Of a stretch of DNA of 64,000 bases, positions 11,610-21,835 are shown piece after piece. Positions within the stretch are counted from its first letter, which is position 1. Each line of letters starts with the position of its first letter. The position numbers were made by a program, and so were the translations under genes. Below the pieces are notes generated by a model. That model had not been told where the DNA came from. It worked only from the letters and a program-made list of their open reading frames with translations, and searched no databases. Origin of the DNA: Epiperipatus broadwayi (lineage: Eukaryota > Onychophora > Udeonychophora > Euonychophora > Peripatidae); NCBI GenBank assembly GCA_028023455.1, contig JAQFVV010000253.1, positions 1,062,469-1,126,468 of the forward strand, given 5' to 3'.

Positions 11610-14508
11610 TGTACCGGTCAAAATTGTCTGTCCACATAACAAGATCTAGCATCTAGGCAAAAGTACCTCGAGTCCAATCATGTGCAAGATACATATGTCA
11701 GGAACAATCATGAACTCTGCCCTGTATACCCAGATTCCAGGTTCCATTACTTATGAGCAGCAAATCCGATGATACTAGAGTATTTAATCTACCACTGGCC
11801 AACATCGCACATCGGAGAAGCAAAGAAACTCAGGAGAAAATCATGACAAATGCGTATATATGTTTAAACAGACAAGCACTTATGCTTAACGTTAATGGGA
11901 TCTTATATCATTCCACAAATCATGATATTTAAAATTTAACTAAATCAATTAACTAAAGAATGAGCAATGATCAGATGTTAGTTTCAAAATTATATTTAAT
12001 AACGAACAAATAGAAATAAAAATATACATTTGAATTATATTAAATGGCGATTAGCCTCGTATTACAAATAAATTATATTGTACTTACTCGCACTTGAGCT
12101 TAAGTATTTACAAATAAGTTATGAAGAATTTTGATGCAACGTAATGACATTTCAATTAATCTAGCACATTTATAAAGTGTACAATTTATAATGATTGCCC
12201 GAATTACAAATGAAAACACAACCTTGACTGATCCCAGGATGGGTTACATAATTGTCGATTAACTAACCAACCAAGCTGTAATAAGTTTAATAGATAATAA
12301 AATATAATTTTTTAATAAATATTTATTTACTTTATTTGCATGTCAAACATATGTGGAGTTATTTCTCTAAATTATATATATATAATCGTTAAGCGACACA
12401 TCAAGAGTTATTTAATTTATGAGATACGTTTAGTTAGATCATAGCATTAGATATAGATATTTATAGGCCTGAGCTTTTTGAAAAGAATGGTCTAATATAA
12501 AATGTCATGGTGTTAGCATAATGGCCGAATATTTGTGGATCCAAATTTTTGAGGTGCTTTATCACATAAAAGAAAACAGTCTAGCTGACTTGCCACCCCA
12601 CATTTTGTGGAATCGGTTGACAAAGGGTCCTCGGACGGAGATACACTGGGCCAAACTTTGCTGGAATTATCCCATGCATTGCTCCCATTGTGCGAGTATA
12701 TATATATATGTGTGGTCCAGGAACATTCATCGCCCTGTTTACGACCTGAAATGAAGATGAGACGGCTCGGGCATTCCGATGCGCATCTCTAGATAAAGCT
12801 TAAAACATGAAGAGGGGCCTATGCTAACAATGCTTTGGGACGGACTAATAACTAGTCAAATATCTATAATTAAGCTTACAATCTATAATAATAACATCAA
12901 AGATAATGGTATGATCGTATTTATTAAACGAAGTTTAAAGATATTATTAGAAAAGTATTTTTAATATCAACAAGAGTTCTAAATCCCCTCCCCCCTTTCA
13001 TTACACTTATTTAATAAAATTCCACTTACGTATAACATAGTATACAATTAAGTCTAAGGTGTGCTTTAAGAAAATTATTTTATATGTTTGGATGGGCGAG
13101 AATAAAGACATAAAAGGTAATATATATTTAACATATTTATTTATATTAATATTGCGCTCTTACGGAGATACGGAGATTATTAACATTGTATAAATCGGAA
13201 ACTAATCAAAGGTGAAACTTTATTTGTCCCTCTGTTGTTTAGCAAAAAGTACAATAATTAGTAAAACATTTTTTTAAAATAATCTTCTCCCAACCTAGCA
13301 AGTGTTATAGTTTTAAAAGTAAAAACAAGCTAATTAATTAAGTGTCACTCCTATCTAATGTGAGGAGCTAAGGTAAAAATAACTATATTGGTGAGGGTGG
13401 GAGTTCATTGAAATATCATTTAGCATTTAATATATATATATATTAGACAAAATATTAATAAAATAATTGCTGCATTAAAATAAAAGTGATAGAAATTATG
13501 AGGCTAATCAAAATGGTTATATAATAAAATAGACTATAAAAGTTACAAATAATTAATATTAAATTTTTATATTTTAAGAGTTAATCAGGAGAAAGTTCTG
13601 AGCTCATAAAGGTGGCACTTTACAGTGTTACCTTTGGGAAGCAGGTAGCAGATCACCCGATTGGTTCTCACGATATAGCAGCAGATTCACAAAGGTTCAT
13701 TTTTAGTGGCAGGCTGGCTGGAGTTGAGTTGGCCTGGTCATCGAGAGAAGGTGTTCCTTGAAAATTTGAGCGACATAGATTCATTTGGCAGATGCCTTAT
13801 GAATCTACATACTCTTCTCTGATGACTGAATTTTGGGCCCTATTTATATGACTCCGGTTTATCTAAGGAATGCTATTAAGTTGTAATACCTACGGCTATA
13901 AAATAATACTGCAAAACAGTTTTTGTTTTTTAGTAAGGAATTTCTCCTTTGTTAATCAGGTAGTGTAAAACAATGCAAATGGATTAGTATTTTTGAAACA
14001 ATTGTTCTAAATCTATTTCTGACTCAGAAATAGATTTTACCAAATGATAACTTTTGTTTATGAAATTTATTTAATTTTCTAATATAGATAATAATTTAAT
14101 CACACTAATTGATTTTGTTTTAGAATGCTTTTACAAGCTACCAAACCGATCACATTATCCCAACCGCCATTACATACATATTTTTAATACATAAAATTTT
14201 AAATATACATTTTCATATAACATATACAAATATAAATATTAATTTATATGTAATCCCCCATCACTTTTAATATATACATGTGATTTACGCACATATACGA
14301 CCTATTAAAATTATATGAAATATTATTATTGATTTATTTAATTTAAGATTATTAAATCTCTTGTTAACATTTATTTTGAATGCAAAATTTAAAAAAATTG
14401 AAACAAATAGGTGCGTATATATACGTAGGACTGGGATTTGAATCCAGTTTGTTGGTGAGGGATAGAATAGGACTGTGAAACATAATCTGAACCTCATATT
14501 CTGTTTCA
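11610..14508 (-). mobile_element. Family A solo LTR, copy 1 (2.9 kb)
   Basis: Read on the minus strand it begins TGAAACAG at 14508 and ends GGTACA at 11610, the TG...CA ends of retroviral-type LTRs. The flanks carry a 4-bp ATAT target duplication (11606-11609 and 14509-14512). It matches A2 (38634-41490) end to end. No internal domain or second LTR is adjacent, so a solo LTR left by recombination is the simplest reading. The first 80 bp (minus strand) resemble the start of family D LTRs. No conserved protein frame: the two plus-strand ORFs near 12521-12792 are not open in A2. A TATA-like CTATTTATAT lies near 13840. Confidence 0.7.
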
Positions 14509-14512
14509 ATAT

Positions 14513-16153
14513 ATATATTATTTGGAAGTTTTTTAAACATTGTCATCATAATTATGGCATTTGAAATAAAAATTAATATTAAAAATCATTTACAAGATGT
14601 TTTTGTTTATGAAAGCACTATTTTTAAAATAAATAAAAATGTTTTAGTACAACAATCAAGAGAAATGTGCTCTTCACATCTAGTAGCCAAGAAAATGTAA
14701 ATAAACAATCATTGCCAATAGAACAGCATTTGCTATCAGGAAAAGATGAATTGAACAGTTGCATGATCTTATTCTATAAAATATGACATATTCCTATGAT
14801 AATGAATATATAATGGTAAATGGTGACCACCATTAAAAAGTCATTATCCTGCTAGATGTTAGTTTAGAATTTGTCCATGTTGGCAGAAGATTACTATATG
14901 TGGCAATAATGAAAAGAAAAGTGATATATAAATAATCATTTTATGACAAATGATTAACACATAGAACCTGTAATAAAAGACAATGGCTGCATAATTACCT
15001 TGTTTTTTTATTAAAAATATGCAAAACATATGCAACTCTTAAAATTACAATCTCTGCTTTTCATGATAAATAACATTGATAAAAAATTATTGCATTACAA
15101 ATCTGCAAGATTATTCTTTGGGGACTATTGAAATCATTAGCGGTGACATCGTGATCTATTAAAAAAAAATAACACCGACTAGATTTTGAGCCAAGTCTTC
15201 AGATATTGGTCACTCCATGCTTTAATTATATTTTGATTTTATAAAATTATTATTATATATAATTAACTGGCATACTATATTTGTAAATATATATTTAAGT
15301 AGAGGGATTTGAACTCAGGATTTTTCAATCTATTCATTCTCCACTCCATCTCAAGCAACCGATACACATGACCACACAACATGCGAAAAATATACATGAT
15401 CATGATCATATTTCATTCAGGACCAGCACTCATCAGTTGGGCCAGATCATAATTTCCCACACATATATACAATCCGTGTTTGGTTTATATATTGAAAAGC
15501 CAACGATGAAATACTCAAAGCCCTTATTGTGTTTGGTATTGTAGTCATACGCATATAGACATTATGTCAATCTAATTCTCATATTATTGGACCATTACGC
15601 ATTCAATTATATTAATAGAAGAGGAAGGGCTGGAACTTATACTTAGATATAGTCCATTTCCCAAGCAATATGTAATTCTAAGATAGTATGTAACTTGCTT
15701 ATACTGAATGTTTCATATATGTACACATAAATTTTGGATTCATTTGGGTATACATTTACTTTTTGATAATATCAGCATCACAATTAATATTCAGATGGAT
15801 ACCAGTTATTATTTAGATAATAGAAAACATTGAAGGCCAAAATTTAGAAAAAGATTTTAAATGAAAATAAAATAAACATTTTTTTGGAATTTTGCGAATC
15901 TCTACAATATCAGTGAATTATTTTTATTATCTCAATTATGGCAGGTTTGATACTTCAAAATGTTGCAAAAATACATTATGCCAATCCAAAATATATATTT
16001 ACACCTTTTGCACACAAAAATATTTTTAATATTTTTAAATTAATATCATGAAGCTTCTATTACAATTAACAATTGATATGTTAAATTAAATCAGGAAAAT
16101 ATATGTGTAGGTGCATGTATATTAAATTTAAATGCATATATCCTAATCAGTAC
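14513..16153. other. Intron sequence of the M13 gene, no gene seen
   Basis: No splice-bounded exon or long frame. A minus-strand B-box-like GAGTTCAAATCCC occurs near 15306-15318, but without a convincing A box. The stretch separates family A copy 1 from M13 exon 16284-16154. Confidence 0.4.
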
Positions 16154-16284
16154 CTTTTGGGTGTGGCTTTTAAGAGCTGTTCAAGTGCTAGAAAATATTT
16201 TCTATCTTTTAGAATTATTATTTCAGAATCCATTATAGGATCATATCCTTTAAAAATTTTATCCACAAATCTTCTAAAATGTAA
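16154..16284 (-). CDS. M13 metallopeptidase, internal exon
   Basis: The minus-strand exon runs from an acceptor (TTTATTTCTAG at 16285-16286) to a donor (AAAAG then GTACTG at 16153-16152). It encodes 43 codons plus two bases. The translation has FRRFVDKIFKGYDP, then DSEIIILKDRKYF and LEQLLKATPK. This follows the M13 pattern of an aromatic-rich helix, a V-V-Y/L-x-x-x-Y-F strand-helix and L-x-x-L-L-x-x-T, just before ANYL. It enters in phase 0 after exon 16871 and exits in phase 2, matching the single leading base of exon 6678. The intron to the next exon is about 9.5 kb. Confidence 0.9.
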
Positions 16285-16553
16285 CTAGAAATAAATAAAT
16301 AAAATATGTATTTAAGATAACTCTTCTTTATTCAAGATTATTTAGTAATATTTCGCTGTTACTTTTAGGTATTTCAATCAAATCTTTATATACATATATA
16401 AGTAAAACACTATTAATCCTAAATCCCTGGTTCCAGGTTTTTTTGATTGTAAATTTTGAATTTCTCTTTTCTTATTGTAAACCCAAACTATATGAAGATA
16501 GAAAAAAACAACTTTATAATTAGGATTATCATTTTGTTAATATTTTGGGCTTG

Positions 16554-16662
16554 CCAAGCGTTGTTAGCCTAGAGGTCATCGCAGCTGCCTTGCAAGCAAG
16601 TAGTTGGTTGCAGACGGTTGTGGGTTCGCGTCCCGGCCGATGCTATGACGTATGGAAAAAAA
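16554..16662 (+). mobile_element. Short tRNA-derived SINE or retrocopy with poly-A and target duplication
   Basis: The 109-bp insert has a perfect pol III A box TAGCCTAGAGG at 16565-16575 and a B box GGTTCGCGTCC at 16623-16633, and ends in a run of A after TATGG. It is flanked by an exact 15-bp repeat AATATTTTGGGCTTG (16539-16553 and 16663-16677). The promoter spacing is longer than in a standard tRNA, so it is tRNA-derived rather than an intact tRNA gene. A-tail plus 15-bp duplication indicate LINE-mediated insertion (known mechanism). It lies in the 0.59-kb intron between two M13 exons. Confidence 0.8.
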
Positions 16663-16870
16663 AATATTTTGGGCTTGTTCTTTTTTCTATAATTTTATTT
16701 TTGTGTAATTTATTTATTAAATGTAAAAAGATTAAAGGACATTTTTGAAGAATAACAGTTTGTGAATAATAGGTATTCGAATTAACAGTGTTTTACTTCC
16801 ATCTAAAATTTAGTTTATTATTTAATAGGAATTTATTGAACGATTTACAAATTAGCTATTCAAAAATTAC

Positions 16871-16981
16871 CACTTCCTTGAAATTTTTGGCCATCTCTTG
16901 AAAGGGCTGCTTAATAAAAGCCTGAGTTTTAAAAAAGCTCTTATCGTCTGGTACAGTATCTTTTAAAAAAGAAAAAAGAAC
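16871..16981 (-). CDS. M13 metallopeptidase, internal exon (start uncertain)
   Basis: On the minus strand the frame reads KDTVPDDKSFFKTQAF, then IKQPFQEMAKNFKEV, and stops at a donor GTG then GTAATT (16870-16869). The next exon continues LHFRRF in phase 0. Position and pattern fit the M13 block T-[IV]-P-[ED]-[ED] followed by K-x4-[EL]-[LM] and a W/F-rich helix. Two acceptors are possible. The strong pyrimidine tract ends at AAAAG (16961-16960) but would leave a one-base mismatch with exon 37313-37131. TTTAG at 16983-16982 keeps phase 0 and adds seven residues (VLFSFLK). I give the frame-consistent start. A microexon or a frameshift are alternatives. Confidence 0.7.
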
Positions 16982-17508
16982 CTAAATCGGCAAACAAAAT
17001 ATAAAATATACTAAAACTGGAAACAAAAAAAAATCAGTTTTAATATATATATAGACAATTTATTAAAATAAATAATTGCTTTAAACTAAATATACATATA
17101 TGGCTTTTAATATAGTTATGTTTAATGGAATGGATATTTTAAAATTAATTAATAATCTTATTTCATATTTACTAAATAGCCTATTGTAAACCTTCAATAA
17201 AAAATATCTAAATCATAAATTTGTATATGTAAACCCATGAAGATTTTAAATAAAAAATCAACATTTCATTTAATAGGAATAATTTTAATCAGAGAAAGTA
17301 GCTACTATAGAATTTAACTCTCTATAAAAGTAGCAATAATTAGACAAGGTATAGATTTTAGAACAACACTCACAAACGAAGATCATTTAAAATCAAAAAT
17401 TTTAATTGTTGAAAATGTTCAATACACTATTGATACAATTTAAAAAAATATCTTAACATATGCTTTGCAGCATTTCTGTATCAGATTTTTTTCTTTAAAT
17501 TATATATA

Positions 17509-17579
17509 TATGATCATTAGATGGAGCTTTACCAAAAGCTTGTTGGGAGCTATTGGTAAAGCTCCATCTAGTGATCATA
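17509..17579. other. Near-perfect hairpin, miRNA-precursor-like or MITE remnant
   Basis: Arms of 24 bp (17511-17534 and 17554-17577) differ at one position that would still pair as G:U in RNA, and one more pair extends each side. The loop is 19 nt and can add a 3-bp helix (GCT with AGC). No similar copy was found elsewhere in the window. The size fits a pre-miRNA stem, but also a short foldback relic. Confidence 0.5.
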
Positions 17580-17784
17580 AAATGCAAGCTAAGAGCAAGT
17601 TACGAAATTTATAACTTGTTTAATATATATATATTGTACACATTCCAATTTAGTCTTGTGACACCATTGCAATAGTGTGATGCATAAAATAGAAACAAGG
17701 AAAAAAATAATGTTGAATAGTTTGATAGTTATATTTAAAAATTAAATTAAAGCGTTATGGTAAAAGATTCAGTCCTGATGGACT

Positions 17785-18079
17785 ATGATAGAATATGAGG
17801 TTAGACTAAAAATCAGTGAAAATATGGAGCAAGTAGTAAAACTGTTAGAAGTAACAAATAAAAAAGATATAAAAATAGTTACATGAAAGCATAAAATTGT
17901 CATGGGAAAAGATAATAGACAATAAAGCAGAAAATTAAAAGTAATAGAAATTCTGAAATTAGAAACAAATGATATAGTTGAGAAGATAGAGCAAATAGAA
18001 TTCAACTTTGTGGGAAAAGAAGACAGAGGGATTAGTTTGTCTGGCCATGAGAGTGGTGGTGTAAGTGTAAGCATATAGA
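17785..18079 (+). pseudogene. Decayed reading frame, possible retroelement gag/ORF1
   Basis: One frame stays coding-like for about 98 codons with only two internal stops (17884 and 17923). It starts MIEYEVRLKISENMEQVVKL, is lysine- and glutamate-rich, and has a later VGKEDRGISLSG segment. In another frame just downstream (18115-18150) a CWSCGK-like sequence is visible, which could be a zinc-knuckle remnant. I do not recognise the family. Confidence 0.25.
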
Positions 18080-18479
18080 ATCGAAATCTGCCATTGTAAA
18101 CCAATATTTAAAGATTCACATGTTTGTTGGTCATGTGGAAAAACTAAAGCAGAAGAAATAAAGAAAAATTAACAGCAAGTTTAAACTGGGTCATAGCATC
18201 AGGATAAGGGTTAGCCCTTATATTAGTCTATATATTATAGTGTGCCAATATGATAATAATGTATTTATTATTGAAAAAGACCGTGTGGCTACCCAGTCTC
18301 TAAAATTAATTAAATGAAAAAATATCCACCTGAAAAAAAGTAAGTGGGTCAAAACAATTTGGATGGAGGCAATAATAAGAGAGAAAAAAATTGACTTCTG
18401 ACTTTGAAATTGGAAAACAATTAATGAGTAATGAAAAGTAAAATTTAAACAAAAAACAAAGAGTTACTAAATAAAATTT

Positions 18480-18850
18480 CCCAGTTTGTGAGACTGCTAA
18501 AATAAGCCAGCACCATATGTCAAACCAACAAACAGATAAATGCATAAGAAATAAAGAGAATAATCATATTCAAGATGGAAAATGTAGAGAACCAATTCAG
18601 CTTATAATTGCCAATACCACAGAATAGCAAGACAAAACAAATAAATTTGTTGGAAAGAAAGAATAATCATATCCAGGATGGGAAATGTAGAGAAATAGAA
18701 CCAGCTTATAATTGCCAATAAGGCAACATAGCATGACAAAACAAATAAATTCATAAGAAAGAAATAGCATAATAATACCCAGAGTAAAAAATGTAGAAAA
18801 TAAACCCAGCTTGTAATTGCCAAAAAATAAGCATAGCACAACCATACAGT
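18480..18850. repeat. Degenerate tandem repeat, about 104-114 bp unit, 3.5 copies
   Basis: Units start near 18480, 18594, 18702 and 18806, each with CAGCTTATAATTGCC-like sequence followed by AGCA(A/T)(G/A)ACAAAACAAATAAAT. Minus-strand open frames over this array are a by-product of the repeated unit. Confidence 0.65.
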
Positions 18851-19470
18851 TAAATAAATAATAATCATATATAAATAACAGATGTGTGAAAATAGATAGT
18901 TATTTGAGGTGTGGGTGAAAGGATATTGAGAGATTTATACACTCAATGTATGTTTAAGCCATTTCATTGTGAAGAAAAAAACCTACAAAGAGGATTGGGG
19001 GCATCCAATTATTTTCAAGAATGGGAATTCAGGAGAGAAACTGGGCCCATCCAGTGTGGTGGAAGAAAAATGTACTGGAAGAGAAATTCCCAGCTTATTA
19101 TCATAAATTAAATGTGCTGGAAGAAAAATTTCCACCATATTAGTATTGTTTAACTTAGCATAAGTCAAATAAACAATAGAAGTGTCCAGGTTCCATATTC
19201 ATAGTTATGAAATTTTCCCATGTGTGATTCCCACAATAGAAATTAAATTAGGTTTGATAAGCATAAAATCCGACTGTAGCAAGTAAGACAGAGTCTAAAA
19301 AAGATCACCCTCTGTGATTTCATCATATTCAATAACTAGTAAGATTGATAGAAGAAAAAATTAAGAGAAGAAATCAGTTCACCCATTAGAGCTAAAAGTG
19401 GTCAATATCCGATTGATGCCATTTTACCGCTCAAACCAAGAGGGGTGTGATATAACACTCTCATATATAT

Positions 19471-19525
19471 TATGGGTATGTAACAACATATATATATATA
19501 TATATGTGTGTGTTACATATGCATG
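19471..19525. repeat. Imperfect palindrome around a TA/TG microsatellite
   Basis: GTATGTAACAACATATATA at the left pairs with TATATGTGTGTGTTACATA at the right. The stem passes through a TA run. It is probably a low-complexity palindrome. The TGTAAC end resembles the family F LTR start at 45081. Confidence 0.4.
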
Positions 19526-20740
19526 TCATATCTTGAAAAAAAAGAAAAGCAAATAAATAAAACAAAATATTTTTTTAAAAATAAACTAAATAAAAAATAC
19601 CAATCAGATTCAATTAATAGATTTTTTTGAATGATAAGGGAAGAGAAAAGAAAATTGGATTTAAGTTGAGATTCAAAACCTGCTCTCTTCTTTTTATAGT
19701 TAAGAAATAATAAATGTTATAAAAGAAATAAATGTCAAAAAATACTGTAAATAAAAATAAAAATGGAATTCAAAGTAGAAATAGATAATAAATTGATTAA
19801 TAAAAAGTAATCTTTGTAAACTATCTCAAGGGCAGAAATGCAATTAAATTTTGGAAAATTCCTGACCGATAAGATAGCAAATTAATTTAAAGAAAAATAT
19901 AAGATTAATCATTTAATTAAAAACTAAAAGCAAAAATATATAACAGGGAACAATAGGAGGGAATATGTATAAAAATATTAGCTTGATAGTTGGAGAATCA
20001 GTTTAGTTTAAAATTTTGTATTGAAGTTAAGAGCTGGCTAAGAAACATTATGCATTGCTAAGAAAACTACAGGAGTGCCCTTCTGAGCTTTATTCCTTGT
20101 CCTCTATGACCATTAGTCTCGCTCCTGCTATCAATGCCTTGCCTATAATGTAAGACTTTACATTGTACTCTCTTCTATTGTCAATCAAAAGTGCTAAAAT
20201 GGGAAAAGAAACCATCCCTGATGGTCAGCCACAAGGAATACCAGGAGCATCCAGTACTTAAAAGAATCCAAATCATAGAAAAAGGACTATCCAAATTGTC
20301 AAAATAGATGATATCATCTCCAAGTTAAAAACCTAGGTAAATATATTAAAAGTTGATAAAATGTCTAGACATTATTTTAAAGGAAATGAACTGATTTGAA
20401 GGACTACTAACAGTACAAATGTCACAAGTATAAAATAGAAGTATGCGATTAATTAACTATTGTTACATTATATTTATTTTTTTTGACGATTAGTATTTTA
20501 TCTATTTGTATTGTTTAAATATATGTGTGTAATCGAACTTATTCAAATAACTAGTTGTACTCATTCTATTTATTTGATTCAGTTCATTGTGAATGCACAA
20601 AATTTTTAAATACAAGCCCTTATTGATAACCCCTAAATAATTACTAATTATTCTATTTTCTTTACTTCTCATACTATTACAATTTTCTGTTTCCTGTTCA
20701 TGTTATTATAAAAAGATAAAAATAAATCAAATAAGAAAGC
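19526..20740. other. Intron sequence, no gene seen
   Basis: AT-rich. A more GC-balanced patch at about 20050-20270 is coding-like on the minus strand (RREYNVKSYIIGKALIAGA), but has no clear ends and no recognised family. Nothing else can be supported. Confidence 0.3.
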
Positions 20741-20741
20741 C

Positions 20742-21140
20742 CTGAGCCAGCTTTCAGCAGATTGCTGTCAGAATCATAGTGCTAAATAGAAAGGCACTGT
20801 TAAATATATGCATATATAGTAGTAAAGACCAATATGTAAATCAGACTCAGTATGTAAATTAGATGTTTTATTTATTTTGATAATGGAACACCGGAATCTT
20901 ATTATTGGTTGAATGAGGATCCCTTGCAATAGTCCAAGTGCCTTTATATATTATTTTCCTATCATCTCTCTTGGCATGTATTGCTCAGTATATTGGAAGA
21001 AGAAAGGGTGTGTTCCATAGCCTGTTCATAATCAAAAATGATTGATAAGGTATCCTTAGTTATTATTTTTATTTGGTTCAATGCAACTACTAATGAGTCA
21101 GATTGAGATTTTTCTGCCTATCATGAAAGTGAAATAGACC
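20742..21140 (+). repeat. Foldback family B, single-arm copy
   Basis: It matches the left arm of the inverted pair at 25108-26020. Shared blocks are GAGCCAGCTTTCAG / GAGCCAACTTTCAG, CAGAATCATAGTGCT, AATATGTAAAT, GATAATGGAACAC and GTGTGTTC. Only one arm is present here. Divergence from the other copies is substantial. Confidence 0.6.
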
Positions 21141-21579
21141 TAGAAAATGTAACCTTAAAATGGTCTGTCACAGCATATAGTCTATGTAGTTGTCATCCTT
21201 AGTGATTACTCTTTAAAATGATATCAGTTGTAACAAAGCTGGGGACAAAGATAATACTAAAAATAACTTTTTTTAATATAGTTATTTCAAATCTACAAAC
21301 TTATGTGATACTTATTCTTCAAAGGTTAGCACTGATATCTAATGACTATCGAAATTCAAAGGTGATATGTGTTCTTAGTTAAACTCATTTTTCAGATGAA
21401 GAAAATTTAATAGAATACACAGATGTCTGTAAGATTGTTTGTTTATTTGTTTGTTTGGAAGAATATAGGGAGTGAAAAGAAAATTCATGTTGTTGGATTT
21501 CTGTGAAGTCCCATTTAGTATCTTCTATAAGTACAATTCCTTAATGTATTAATAAAAGACTACTAGTGTTAAAAGTTGA

Positions 21580-21783
21580 GGCTTACACACTGATGCTTGT
21601 GCTTATTTTATTAGTGCAAATGCATCAGTATTAGATTCAGAGAACTCAGAAAAAGAAAACTTTCATTCCTTGCAGGATAGCATTATTCAATATACCATTA
21701 AAGGATTAATTTTTTTTTCTTGGAGAACTGGAGAAATTATGTATGTGCTGTTACAAATTATAGATGTAGTTCAAAAATTGTAG
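21580..21783 (+). other. Unidentified coding-like stretch without a start
   Basis: Sixty-eight codons remain open from just after a TGA (21577-21579) to TAG (21781-21783). The translation includes FISANASVLDSENSEKENF and IKGLIFFSWRTGEI. A possible splice acceptor (TTATTTTATTAG) lies inside it near 21610. I do not recognise the protein. It could be a transposase remnant beside family B or chance. Confidence 0.2.
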
Positions 21784-21835
21784 CAAATAATATTAGTGTT
21801 ATAAACTCAACTTGTCTCCAGTTATTGAATTTTTA

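Noticed and set aside
12521-12792. Two overlapping plus-strand frames in A1
   Set aside because: Not conserved in the homologous part of A2, so LTR sequence rather than a gene.
15300-15370. tRNA-like B box on the minus strand
   Set aside because: No A box or foldable cloverleaf; single motif only.
18306-18868. Several hydrophobic minus-strand frames
   Set aside because: Partly shadows of a tandem repeat and of A-rich plus-strand sequence; copies repeat the same motif because the DNA does.
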